Assembly (NCBI RefSeq): GCF_900199205.1
Contig: NZ_OBMJ01000001.1
Coordinates: 3,413,001-3,477,000, forward strand
Reading direction: 5' to 3'
Length of the DNA: 64,000 bases
DNA from: Streptomyces sp. 1331.2
GTDB lineage: Bacteria; Actinomycetota; Actinomycetes; Streptomycetales; Streptomycetaceae
Under the pieces are notes generated by a model. It did no database searches and was not told the DNA's origin. It saw nothing but the letters and a program-made list of their open reading frames with translations. How positions within the stretch are numbered: position 1 is the first letter of the stretch; every line of letters begins with the position of its first letter. Position numbers and translations under genes: made by a program. Shown here one piece after another: positions 1 through 9,814 of this stretch.

Positions 1-3000
1 CGGGCGGCCACCGGGCTGGTCCTCGGGCGGGAACAACTCCCGGGCCTGGGTGTCGGCGGTCTGCTGGAGCGCCTGCCGCCGCTCTCGGGTCAGCTCTGCG
101 CCGTGGTCCCTCACCTGGACGACCAGTTCGGTGTCCGGCTGCCCCTCGCCGTCCGGCCGCACCCGGCGGTAGCCGATGGAGTAGTCGATGTCGCCCTCCA
201 CCACGGGCCGCTCCCACAGCGTGAGCCCCCCGTCCTCCCCGTCCCCGTGGCGGGCGGGCTGCCACTCGGTGGGGCGGTGCACCAGGTGCTGCCCGTCCCG
301 GGTGATGCCCTCGATCCGCACGCCCTGGGACGTCCCGATCCACCGCAGGCTGCCGTCCGGCAACTCCTCTTCGAACACCCGGGCCCGGTACGCCCGGTCG
401 ACCCGCTCCAGGACGTCCTCGGACACCCAGGAGTCGGGGTAGAAGGTGCGGGCCGGTTGGCCGTCGGGGCGGTGCCAGCGGGACGGGAAGTCGCTCAGCG
501 GCGAGTTCGGCGCGACCTGCGGGTCCAGGAAGTAGGCGGGCGCCCGGTAGGTGCCGTTGCGGTTGGTGCCCACGACCGTCCCGATGTGGACGCCGTGCAC
601 GGCCGCGTCGACGGGCCGGCGGCTGCTGTGGTGGTGGAAGCCCGTGAGGGCGTGCCGGTCCCCGTAGCGGGTGAGGTCCTCGACCCGGTGGCCGTAGGGG
701 TGCGGGACGGGCCGCGGGACGAAGGCCTCCGCGGTGAGCCCGCTCTGGTCGGCGGCGGGGCGGAAGGAGGTGAACTCGCCCGCCCGGATCCCGCCCTCGA
801 TCCGCACGCCGGCGTACTCGCCGACCCAGTGCTGCGAGAGGCTTCCGTGCCCGGTGATCCCGCCGTTGCGGCGGGCGTGCAGGTAGGCCTGCTGCGCCGC
901 GTACACCGCGTCCTCGGCCGTCCAGTGCGCGGGGAACATCGTCCGGAACCGGTCGCGCGCCGCTTCGCCGGCGTCGGCGCGGTAGGTGCCGTTGGCGTTC
1001 TCCGCCCCGGGCAGCCGCGGGAGCCGGCGCCGGTCGGCGGCCGGCGGCGGGGCCAGGTGGCCGCCGAGGCGGTCCGGGCCGTCGAAGAGCGAGATCCGGC
1101 GGGCGTCCTCGCCGAACGTCGCCCGCAGCGGGAACTCGCCCGCGGGCACCGGCCGGGGGGCGGTGCCGAAGACCCGGTCGAGGACGGCGCCCAGCTCGTT
1201 CAGGTTGTGCGGCCGGAGCGACACCGGCGGGGACTGCCGCTCCGTCGCCACGGGGTGCTGCGCGTCGTACCAGACCCGGCCGAACTCGTCCCGGCCGGGC
1301 GCGGTCATCAGGCCGAACTCCGGGTGGACGGGCCGCGGGCCGACGTCCTGGCGCCGGTACTCGTCGACCAGGCCGAGCAGGTGGCCGACCTCGTGGCCGA
1401 TCACCCGTGGCTCGGTGTCCACGCCCCAGTGCTGGGCGTGCTCCTGCGAGGTGTGGGGCTGCACCTCGACGACGTGGTGGGCGTCCTCCGGGTTGTCGAC
1501 GAACCGGACGGCGACCTCCAACAGGTCACCGTCGGGCAGCCGCTGGCCCTGGTTGAGGACGTCCCGGACGCCTGCCTCCGCGTTCAGCCGGACCAGGTCG
1601 AGCTGCTGCTCGACTTCGGCCGGGGATCCCTCCAGGCCTTCGGCCTCCAGGTGGATCCGTACGGTCAGGACGGTCCTGGTGTCGCCACCGGGCTCCTGCA
1701 CCCGCCGGGCCTCGTAGGACTGGATGAACTGGGCCTGCTGGGAGCGCAGGAAGCGGTCGACGGGCGGGCGCACCTCCGCCGTCGCCAGCACCCGGCCGGA
1801 CCCGGTGGACGCCGGATCGCCGGAGTGGCGGCCGCCGGGCGCCGCCCAGACGTCCACGACCCGCCCGTTGCGCACCCGCAGCCGGAGGCGGACGCCGCCG
1901 AACTCCCCGGTGAGGATCTCCTCCGGCCGGCCCCTGCTCGGGCCGTTGTGCTCCGTGAAGACCCGGTGGGCGGCGTAGCGGGCGTCGTCCAGCGTCCAGT
2001 CCGCGGGGAAACCGGGGCTGCGGCGCTGCCAGTCCCGGCGGTCGAACGCCGAGCGCAGCTCGCCCGACCCGTCTGGGTCGCCCGGGTCCTGCAGTCGGAA
2101 CAGCGGGGCGTCGTACGCGTCGGCTCCGGCCCGCTCCTCCGCGGTGCTCTCGAACACGAGGTCGGCCACGTCCTCGGCGTTCTCGCGACCGAACTCCTCC
2201 GGCAGGTGCTCGGCGAGCACCGGATCGGCGTCGGGCCGGACGGCGATGTCCACCACGCCAGGCCCCGGCCGGTCGGTGAACTCCAGGGTCAGCCGCAGGA
2301 GTCGGGTGCCGTCGAGCTCGCCGAAGTGGGCCGCGGCCTGGGCCTGCAGCCGCGCGGCCGCGGCGCGGACCTCCCCGGGCGACATCCCGGCCGCCGGGCG
2401 GAGGTGGACGGTGAGGGCGATGTCGTGCAGCTCGTGGCCGCTGTCGAGGAGCGCCCAGCTGATGCGGAGGTCCGGGGTGCCCTCGCCGCCGAGCTCCGCG
2501 GGGGCCGACACGTGGAGGACCCTGGTCCGCGAGGACAGCGGAGCGCCATCGGGCCGGGTCTCGGCCGGGCCGTGCGCCACGACCCGTCCGTCCTGGGAGA
2601 TCCCGGCGATCAGCACCCCGTCGTGGCGGCCGATCCAGCGGGTGCGGCCGTCGCCCAGGTCGACCCACCGGTCCGGGTGGCCGGCCACCCGGGCGACGGC
2701 TGCCCGGACGTCCGCGGCGCTCCAGTGGCCGGGGTAGTGCAGATGGCCCCGGCCCGTCGGATCGAGGCCGTCCAGGCCCGTCCGGCGGACGCCCCCGGCT
2801 TCGAGGAGGACGCCCGGCTCCCGGACGGCGGGCGCCACGGTGCCGTCCTCGGTGTGGTGGCCGGGACTGCCCAGCGCCTCGTCCGCGACCGCGCCGAGGG
2901 AGCGCAGGACGGGCGGGGACAGCTCCGGGACGACCCGGTCCACCCCGTCGTGGGTGTGCTCGGCGGCGGGGACGGTGAGGGCCCGGCCGAGCTGGTGGAC

Positions 3001-6000
3001 CAGCGCGTCCCGGGAGATGCCGAGGTGCCAGTTCTCGCCGTCCTGGCTGACGCTGCGCTCGTGCAGGCGCACCGTCCGGTGCGGGTCGCCGGTGCCGTCG
3101 ACGAACTCCACCCGCACCCGCAGCAGGCTGCCGTCCGGGAGCCTGCTGCCGGTGTCGAACGCGGCGGCGGCCTCCCGGATCCGCGCCCGTAGCGCGGCCA
3201 CGTCGGCCTGGGCGTCCGGCCCGGTGAGGCCGGAGGCGTCCAGGTGGGTGCGCAGGACGAGGACGGTGACGGGCTCGCCGTCCGGCGTGGTGGTGCCGCG
3301 CCGCAGCTCGAACCGCTGCGGCGGGGTGTCGCCCAGGGTGACCTCGGCCGACTGGTGGCCGGGCAGCAGCGCCGTCGCCAGGTCCTGGGCCAGGTGCGGG
3401 AACACCGCGGGGTGCACGACGGGCGCGGGCTGTGCGGACGAGGAGGACGAGGACGAGGACGAGGACGAGGAGGACGAGGCTTCGGCGGTGGCCGGCAGCT
3501 CGTGCGCGCCGGCCGGCGGCTCGCCCGTCGTCCTGCGGGCCGGCTCGGGGACGGGGCTGTTGAACTGCGCCGGGAAGGCGGCCTTGTTGCCGACCCCGTA
3601 GAAGTCGAGGATCTGGTACTCCTGCCAGTCCCGCCTGACCTCGATCGTGACGCCGTTGTACTCCACCCGCGAGACCAGCACGAGGTTGTTGTCGGGGTCC
3701 CGCGTCTCCCGCCCGATCCGGGTGCCCTTCAGCGCCGCGTGCCGGGCCTCCGCCGCGGTCCATCCGTCCGGGAGGTTGCGGCCGGCGTCGGCGCGCAGGT
3801 TCGGGGAGAAGGCGTCCGAGGCCATCGGGTCGTAGTCGAACGGATGCTCCGTCGGCGGTCGCGTGCCCGTCCCCGGTGCGCCGGGCTCGACCAGCGCCGG
3901 CTCCACGGGCCGCCTCCCCCCGGGTGCCGTCCACGCCGAGGACGTGGCCGGGTCCGGGGCCGGACCGGCCGCCCGACGGGCCGTCTCCGTGAACCCGGGC
4001 GTCAGCGAGCGGGTAAGACCGGGCAGGAGGGTGCGCAGGTCGGCGTCGCCGGTGAGCGAGTCCGCCCGGAGCACGGCGTCGGGGTGCGCGTCGGCCTCGT
4101 GGTCGGTGAACTCGACCGTCAGCCGGACCGGCGGATCGCCGTCCGACCGCTGGTTCCGGACGAACTCGTCGACGGCCCTCCGCACCGCCGCGCGGGCGGC
4201 CGCGGTCTCCTCCGGCGACGCCCCGTCCGCGGGGCGCAGGTGCACCGCCGCCTTGAGCTCGATGCCCACCTGTCCGTCAGCGAGGCGGATGTGCCGGCCG
4301 GTCAGGGCGGGGCCGCCGGTTCCGTCCCCGGCCGGGGGCCTGGTCCAGGCGGTGAGCGGCTGCTCGGCGGTCGGGCGGTGCGTCAGGTGGCGGCCGTCCC
4401 GGACGATGCCCTCGATCCGTACGCCGTCCGCCTCGCCCACCCAGCGCACGGCGCCGGATCCCAGCGTCTCGGAGGTGTGCCGTGCCGCGTACGCCTTCTC
4501 GACCGCGGTCAGGACGTCGTGCGCCTTCCACGCCTTGGGGTAGAAGGTGTGGGTCTCCCAGTCCGCGCGCCGGTGCCAGCGGGAGTCGAACGTCGCCATC
4601 GGGGCGCCCACGACCACGGTCGGGTCGAGGAACCGGACGCCCGCCCGGTAGGTGCCGTTGTCGTTGACCAGGAGCGGCTTGTCGTCCACCTTGATGCCGT
4701 GGACGGTGGCGGCCGAGGCCGTCGGCTCGTGGTGGACCCCGGTGAGGGTCTGCCGGTCGCCGTACCGGACGTGGTCCTGGACCCGCAGGTCGAAGGCCCC
4801 GCCGGTCGAACGCCACGGCACGTACGCCGGGGTGTCCAGGCCGCCCTGGTCGTCGGAGGGGCGGAAGGAGGTGAACTCCCCCGCCTTGATCTCGCCCTCG
4901 ATCCGCACGCCGCCGTACTCGCCGACCCAGTGGTAGGAGTACAGGCCGGTCTCGGTGACCTTGCCGGTGCGCCGGGCGTGGTGGTACGCCTGCTCGGCGG
5001 CGTAGGACGCGTCGTCCGCCGTCCAGTGCTCGGGGAACACCGTCCGGCTCCGCACCGCCCCGGGCCGGTGGTCGGCCAGCTCCCCGACGTGCATCCTCGG
5101 CGCGGCGGCGGGCCCGCCGACCACCTTGAACGTGCCGTTGGCCTGCTCCGACCCGGGCACCCGCTGCGGCCGGGGCCGCTCGGAGCCCCGCGGCGGCACC
5201 AGGTGGCCGTCCAGGCCGTCCGGCCCGCCGTACAGCGCGCGGCGCAGCACGTCCTCGCTGAACCGGGCCCGGGCCGGCCGGTCGCCGTCCGGCGCCGGGC
5301 CGCGGTCCCGGCCGAAGGCCGCGTCGACCACCCCGCCGAGCTGCCGCAGGTTCCGGACGGCCGGCGGGGTGTGGGGCAGTGCCCGGACCGGGCCGCCGTC
5401 GGGGTTGTCCATGTCCACCAGGGAACGGCCGAATCCGTCGGTGTAGCGGCCCGCCATGATCCCGAGGTCCGGGTGGACCGCCCGGCGCCTGGACTTCGCC
5501 TCCCGGTACTCGTCGGGCAGGCCGAGCGCATGGCCGATCTCGTGGGCGATCACCCGCGACTCGGTCGTCAGGCCCCACTCGCGCAGGTTCTCCCGGGCCG
5601 ACTTCTCCACGACCGTGACCGTGTGGTGGGCCGTGCCCGCGTCGGGGACGAACTCGATCTCGACCCGCAGCAGATCACCGCTGGGCAGCCGCTGCCCGAG
5701 GTTGTAGACCTTCTCGACCCCTGCCCTGCCCCGCTGCCGAAGGGCCTCCAGGGAGTCGGCGGTCTGCGGATCCGCCGGATCCAGCGCCGGGTCGAGGTTC
5801 AGGTGGACCCGGACCGTCAGCACCGTCTCGGTGTCCCCGTCGGCCAGCCGGACCCGGCGGGCGTCGAAGGACTCCCACTTCCGGTCGGCCGTGGCGCGGG
5901 TGAACGCGTCCTGGGGCGGCCTGATCTCCTTCGTGGGGACCAGCACCACCTCCGGCTCGTGCACCGGGGCGGTCGTCTGCGGGCGCAGCTTCTGGTGCGG

Positions 6001-9000
6001 CTCGCCCCAGACGTCGGTGATGACGCCGTCCTCCACCCGGACGTTGAGCCGCACGCCGGCGAACTCGCCGCGGTGGACCCGGGGGGCGGAGCGGTCCCCG
6101 GTCGCCTCGCCCACGACCTCGGCCTCACCCGTCCGCAGCACGTGCCGGGCGGCGATCCGGGCTTCGGCGTCGTTCCATTCGGAGGGCAGGCCGCGGCGGG
6201 GGTGGTCCCAGGCCGCGTCCGTGAACGAGGACCGCGGGCCGCCCGAACCGGTCTCGACGACGTGGACCTCGGCCACCGGCGGGGCCTTGCGGGTCTGCAT
6301 GCCCATCACGAAGTCGAGGTCGTGCTTGCCCGCCGCCTCCCGGAACTGCTGCGGCAGCACCTCCCGCAGCGTCGGTTCCATCCCGGGCGTGACCGCGAGG
6401 GTGAGCGCGTCGTCGCCCGCTGTCTCGGTGAACTCCACGCGCACATTGAGCAGTTGCCCGTCGTCGGCACCCGCCTGCTGGTCGGCCGTGAACCGGGTCG
6501 CGAGCGTCCGCACCTGCTGCCGCACCGCCTCCAGCTCGGCGTGCGTCATGCCGGCGGACGGCTCCAGGTGCAGCCGGACGGTGAACTCGAAACCCTCCTG
6601 CCCGGTGTCGAACCGCACCCGCTGCAGGCTCACCTTGTCGTACCCGAGAAGCTCCGTCACGGCCCCGCGGCCGGCCACGGCCGTCTCGTGCCACGCCTCG
6701 TGGGGGGCGACAGGAGCAGGGGCGTCGGCCAGCGGGCGGTGGAACAGCAGCCGGTACTGCGGGTCGAGGACCGCCTCGATCCAGACGTCCCCGGCCCGGC
6801 CGACCACCCCGATCAGACCGTCCGGCCGCGCATGGGCCTGGCCGTTGCTCACCGCCTCGTAAACATGCCGGGCGACCGTGTCGGCGCTCCAGCCCTCCGG
6901 GTAGTACACCCGCTCGGGCGCGCCCGGCGGACGCTGCCAGGCGCGCGGGAAGGCCGTGATCGGCGACCCCGGGACCACCCCGGGCTTCAACTGCCAGCCG
7001 TCGTGGTCGCGCACGACCCCGTTGGCGTCGGTCAGCGGCTCGGGGCCGGGGCGCGAGGCCGTGCGGTCGGGGCGCAACGGGGCGGCGGCCACGCCGTCGG
7101 CGTCCACGTAGGGCTGCCAGCCGGGGAAGTCGACCGGGTCCGCCGCCGGGAGGTGGTGCTGGACGGGCGGCTGCTGCTGGGTGTCGCCGTTCGGCTGGGT
7201 GTCCCCGACCGCCGTGCCGTCCGTTCCGTCCTGCGGCGTCCGGGGGAACCGGTCGTCCGACGACTCCCCGAGGACGGTGTCGTGGTTCGGCGGCGACATC
7301 GGCAGGTCGTCGTCGCGCTCCGCCGGCACGTACCGCAGGTAGCCGTCGTCGTCCTCCACCAGGTACTGCAGCTTCGGATCCCGCTCCTGCTGGACTCCGG
7401 TGCGGCGGTCCCGGGTCTGCTCCTGGCTGTGCTCCTGGCCCAGCAGGACGGATGCGACGTTCGGATCGGGCTGCTGCTCGGTGCGCGGTTCCCTCATCGG
7501 GGGGCGCGGAGTGGGCCGGTGGTCGGAGGAGGTGGGGACGTGGGCGGCGCCGGCGCTCGCGGTCGCCGTCGCGGTCTTCTCCTGAGGGGTCTCGCGCGGC
7601 TCAGGCTGCTGGGCCGTCGTCTGCTGCTCGCCGGCGGACTGGGTGCGGCGGGGGGCCGGCTTGCCGGGCTCGTCGTTCTTCGGCGCCTCCTGCTTCGGCG
7701 TTTCGGACTTGGCGGCGTCCGGCTTGGGCCCGGTCGGCTGGTCCGGGTCGGACTGCAGCCGGACCGGCGGGGTGGTGGCGGACGAACCCGCCTTCGCCGC
7801 CTTCTGGTTGGAGCGGCCGTGCGGCTCCGGCTCGGACTCGCCCGGGCTGGAGGTCTTCCGGTGCGGCGGCGCCGGCTCGACGTGGGTGTCGGCGTGGGTG
7901 TTCTGGTTCTCGCCGAGGAAGTGCAGCCCCGCCAGGCCGATCGTCCCGGAGTCGCCGTGCTCCCCGGACTCCAGGTCCATGTGCGGCAGCAGCTTCTGCA
8001 TCAGCTCGGCGACCTCGGGGTCGGGCTTCGGCGACTCGTGCTCCACGCCCGCGAACTTGTTGATGGTGTTGCCGATGTCGTCCAGCGAGGCGCCGTGCAG
8101 CTTGGCGACCTCGAAGGCGCCCGGGTGGCCCATCCGCGGCACCGGGAAGGGGACGACCTTGCCGGAGGCCAGGCAGGCCAGGGCGGCGAGGTTGATCGGG
8201 TGGTAGTACGGGAAGTACTTCGAGGCCCCCTCGCCGACCTGCTTGGCCTGCTGCTCCTGCACCCAGGTGTGGTACCTGGTCATCAGCGGGTGCGAGCCCA
8301 GGTGCATCAGGTGGCCCATCGCCCCGGTCATCATCCCGCCGACGAAGCTCCCCGCCGAGACGGAGAACTCGTGCCGGTCGTCGAAGATGAGGTTGTAGAA
8401 CCCCTCGGTGAGCACGTTCTGCACGCCGCTGCGGAGGTAGTTGCCGAGCGCCATCCCGAGCTGGAACATCTTGTTCCCCTCGGTCAACTGCCCTGCGAGC
8501 TGCGGCAGGTGCTCGGTGAGCATGGTGACCTGGCGGGCCGACAGCTTCTCCCCGGCCTCCTTGGAGAAGACCCCGGAGAGCGCGTCCTTCACTCCGGCCC
8601 GCGCGGCCTCGTTGGAGCCCCAGTGCCCTGCGAAGGCCTCGCCGAACTCCCGCCCCAGCTTCCCGGCGATCTCCTTGCCGCCCAGGCTCTCGGCGAGGTG
8701 CTTGCCGAAGATCCGCTCCATGTCCTTGACGAAGATCTCGGAGAGCGTGCCCTTCCCGGTCTTCCCGAAACCGTGCCGCAGCTGCTCCGAGCCCGCCTCC
8801 ATCAGCCCGCCGAGCTCCCGGGCGAAGGCCTTGGCCTCCTTCTTGGTGAAGGGCAGCTTGGCGAGCTCCTGCTCGGACTTCTCCAGCAGCTCCTTGCTGA
8901 CCTTGCCGAGCGATCCCGCCTCCGCTTTCTCCGCCCCCTTGGCGGCGGCCTCCAGCAGGCCCTTGAGGCCTTCCAGGTCGCCGTGGACCAGGAAGTTGCT

Positions 9001-9747
9001 GAGCTTGTCCGCCAGCAGCCGGCCGCCGCTCTTGCCGAGGAGGCGGCCGAGGAGCTTGCCGAGGCCCATGCCGAGCAGGTCCAGCGGGCCGCCGAGGACG
9101 CCGCCGATGAGGCCGAACAGCGCCGCCTGCTTGGTGAGTTCCTTGTCGAACTCCTTGCGGTTGCCCTGGTCCATCTGGATCTTCTGGAGGATCTGGTCCA
9201 GCACCACACCGCCGACCACGCCCGAGAAGGTGTGCATCAGGATGGTCTTCATCAGGTACAGCATCAGGGCCTTGAGCGCGGCCTTGGTGAGCAGCTTCTT
9301 GAGCACCAGCCCGGACAGGCTGGTGCCGAAGCTGAACGGCGACCAGAAGATCGCCAGGGCGATCTCGATCATCAGCTGGACCAGCTGGGCGATCGCCATC
9401 CACTTGGTGTACTCGACCGAGTTGGCCACGTCGCCGGCGCAGTCGGCGAGCTCCTTGGCGGACTTGGCCGCCGCGGAGACGTAGTCCTCGCCGCCGTCGG
9501 CCTCGCCGATGAACGACTTCATCTTCCAGGCGAAGGTCGTCGCGGCCTGGCCCTTGAACTGCCTCAGGCAGCTGATCGCCACGGTCTCGATCAGGTCCCG
9601 CATCGCGGGCAGTTCCTCGTGCAACTGCTCGTACGCGTCCCGGATGTCGCGCAGGTCGCCCTCCTTGATCTCCGGCCAGGGCATGCCGGTGATGATCGTG
9701 AAGAAGCGCGCTGTCGAGGGGCTGACCTCGATGGACGAGTGGGGCAC
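1..9747 (-). CDS. Giant multi-module T7SS effector/polymorphic toxin-like protein (3' end beyond window)
   Basis: One leftward frame stays open for 3,249 codons from GTG 9747 to position 1, so the C-terminus is missing. The start follows GGCAGG by six bases. Residues 22-80 are a WPEIKEGDL-type helical domain like the N-terminus of CpnT/WXG-type T7SS toxins, followed by a long Ala/Leu/Lys-rich helical and partly hydrophobic region (about 100-520) and a Pro/Glu/Gln-rich linker (about 580-900). The rest is repetitive. Zinc-metalloprotease motifs of the form HExGHxLGLxDEY lie at residue 1402 (5506-5544) and residue 2785 (1357-1395), and a homologous degenerate motif HQLGR at residue 2251 (2983-2997). 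Nine P-x-x-W modules followed by GVRIEG-type hairpins are scattered between them; some resemble the C-terminal half of bacterial EndoU. A 14-serine run is encoded at 3436-3477. It is probably exported by the adjacent secretion genes. The effector role and EndoU relation are inferences; the protease motifs are directly visible. Confidence 0.85.
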   Translation of the reverse strand, partial: MPHSSIEVSPSTARFFTIITGMPWPEIKEGDLRDIRDAYEQLHEELPAMRDLIETVAISCLRQFKGQAATTFAWKMKSFIGEADGGEDYVSAAAKSAKELADCAGDVANSVEYTKWMAIAQLVQLMIEIALAIFWSPFSFGTSLSGLVLKKLLTKAALKALMLYLMKTILMHTFSGVVGGVVLDQILQKIQMDQGNRKEFDKELTKQAALFGLIGGVLGGPLDLLGMGLGKLLGRLLGKSGGRLLADKLSNFLVHGDLEGLKGLLEAAAKGAEKAEAGSLGKVSKELLEKSEQELAKLPFTKKEAKAFARELGGLMEAGSEQLRHGFGKTGKGTLSEIFVKDMERIFGKHLAESLGGKEIAGKLGREFGEAFAGHWGSNEAARAGVKDALSGVFSKEAGEKLSARQVTMLTEHLPQLAGQLTEGNKMFQLGMALGNYLRSGVQNVLTEGFYNLIFDDRHEFSVSAGSFVGGMMTGAMGHLMHLGSHPLMTRYHTWVQEQQAKQVGEGASKYFPYYHPINLAALACLASGKVVPFPVPRMGHPGAFEVAKLHGASLDDIGNTINKFAGVEHESPKPDPEVAELMQKLLPHMDLESGEHGDSGTIGLAGLHFLGENQNTHADTHVEPAPPHRKTSSPGESEPEPHGRSNQKAAKAGSSATTPPVRLQSDPDQPTGPKPDAAKSETPKQEAPKNDEPGKPAPRRTQSAGEQQTTAQQPEPRETPQEKTATATASAGAAHVPTSSDHRPTPRPPMREPRTEQQPDPNVASVLLGQEHSQEQTRDRRTGVQQERDPKLQYLVEDDDGYLRYVPAERDDDLPMSPPNHDTVLGESSDDRFPRTPQDGTDGTAVGDTQPNGDTQQQPPVQHHLPAADPVDFPGWQPYVDADGVAAAPLRPDRTASRPGPEPLTDANGVVRDHDGWQLKPGVVPGSPITAFPRAWQRPPGAPERVYYPEGWSADTVARHVYEAVSNGQAHARPDGLIGVVGRAGDVWIEAVLDPQYRLLFHRPLADAPAPVAPHEAWHETAVAGRGAVTELLGYDKVSLQRVRFDTGQEGFEFTVRLHLEPSAGMTHAELEAVRQQVRTLATRFTADQQAGADDGQLLNVRVEFTETAGDDALTLAVTPGMEPTLREVLPQQFREAAGKHDLDFVMGMQTRKAPPVAEVHVVETGSGGPRSSFTDAAWDHPRRGLPSEWNDAEARIAARHVLRTGEAEVVGEATGDRSAPRVHRGEFAGVRLNVRVEDGVITDVWGEPHQKLRPQTTAPVHEPEVVLVPTKEIRPPQDAFTRATADRKWESFDARRVRLADGDTETVLTVRVHLNLDPALDPADPQTADSLEALRQRGRAGVEKVYNLGQRLPSGDLLRVEIEFVPDAGTAHHTVTVVEKSARENLREWGLTTESRVIAHEIGHALGLPDEYREAKSRRRAVHPDLGIMAGRYTDGFGRSLVDMDNPDGGPVRALPHTPPAVRNLRQLGGVVDAAFGRDRGPAPDGDRPARARFSEDVLRRALYGGPDGLDGHLVPPRGSERPRPQRVPGSEQANGTFKVVGGPAAAPRMHVGELADHRPGAVRSRTVFPEHWTADDASYAAEQAYHHARRTGKVTETGLYSYHWVGEYGGVRIEGEIKAGEFTSFRPSDDQGGLDTPAYVPWRSTGGAFDLRVQDHVRYGDRQTLTGVHHEPTASAATVHGIKVDDKPLLVNDNGTYRAGVRFLDPTVVVGAPMATFDSRWHRRADWETHTFYPKAWKAHDVLTAVEKAYAARHTSETLGSGAVRWVGEADGVRIEGIVRDGRHLTHRPTAEQPLTAWTRPPAGDGTGGPALTGRHIRLADGQVGIELKAAVHLRPADGASPEETAAARAAVRRAVDEFVRNQRSDGDPPVRLTVEFTDHEADAHPDAVLRADSLTGDADLRTLLPGLTRSLTPGFTETARRAAGPAPDPATSSAWTAPGGRRPVEPALVEPGAPGTGTRPPTEHPFDYDPMASDAFSPNLRADAGRNLPDGWTAAEARHAALKGTRIGRETRDPDNNLVLVSRVEYNGVTIEVRRDWQEYQILDFYGVGNKAAFPAQFNSPVPEPARRTTGEPPAGAHELPATAEASSSSSSSSSSSSSSAQPAPVVHPAVFPHLAQDLATALLPGHQSAEVTLGDTPPQRFELRRGTTTPDGEPVTVLVLRTHLDASGLTGPDAQADVAALRARIREAAAAFDTGSRLPDGSLLRVRVEFVDGTGDPHRTVRLHERSVSQDGENWHLGISRDALVHQLGRALTVPAAEHTHDGVDRVVPELSPPVLRSLGAVADEALGSPGHHTEDGTVAPAVREPGVLLEAGGVRRTGLDGLDPTGRGHLHYPGHWSAADVRAAVARVAGHPDRWVDLGDGRTRWIGRHDGVLIAGISQDGRVVAHGPAETRPDGAPLSSRTRVLHVSAPAELGGEGTPDLRISWALLDSGHELHDIALTVHLRPAAGMSPGEVRAAAARLQAQAAAHFGELDGTRLLRLTLEFTDRPGPGVVDIAVRPDADPVLAEHLPEEFGRENAEDVADLVFESTAEERAGADAYDAPLFRLQDPGDPDGSGELRSAFDRRDWQRRSPGFPADWTLDDARYAAHRVFTEHNGPSRGRPEEILTGEFGGVRLRLRVRNGRVVDVWAAPGGRHSGDPASTGSGRVLATAEVRPPVDRFLRSQQAQFIQSYEARRVQEPGGDTRTVLTVRIHLEAEGLEGSPAEVEQQLDLVRLNAEAGVRDVLNQGQRLPDGDLLEVAVRFVDNPEDAHHVVEVQPHTSQEHAQHWGVDTEPRVIGHEVGHLLGLVDEYRRQDVGPRPVHPEFGLMTAPGRDEFGRVWYDAQHPVATERQSPPVSLRPHNLNELGAVLDRVFGTAPRPVPAGEFPLRATFGEDARRISLFDGPDRLGGHLAPPPAADRRRLPRLPGAENANGTYRADAGEAARDRFRTMFPAHWTAEDAVYAAQQAYLHARRNGGITGHGSLSQHWVGEYAGVRIEGGIRAGEFTSFRPAADQSGLTAEAFVPRPVPHPYGHRVEDLTRYGDRHALTGFHHHSSRRPVDAAVHGVHIGTVVGTNRNGTYRAPAYFLDPQVAPNSPLSDFPSRWHRPDGQPARTFYPDSWVSEDVLERVDRAYRARVFEEELPDGSLRWIGTSQGVRIEGITRDGQHLVHRPTEWQPARHGDGEDGGLTLWERPVVEGDIDYSIGYRRVRPDGEGQPDTELVVQVRDHGAELTRERRQALQQTADTQARELFPPEDQPGGRP

Positions 9748-9814
9748 GTGCTGCCTGCCGTTTCCGGTCGGTCCGGGAGGAGTGCTTCAGGGGCGATGGT
9801 TCGGAAGCGGTGGC

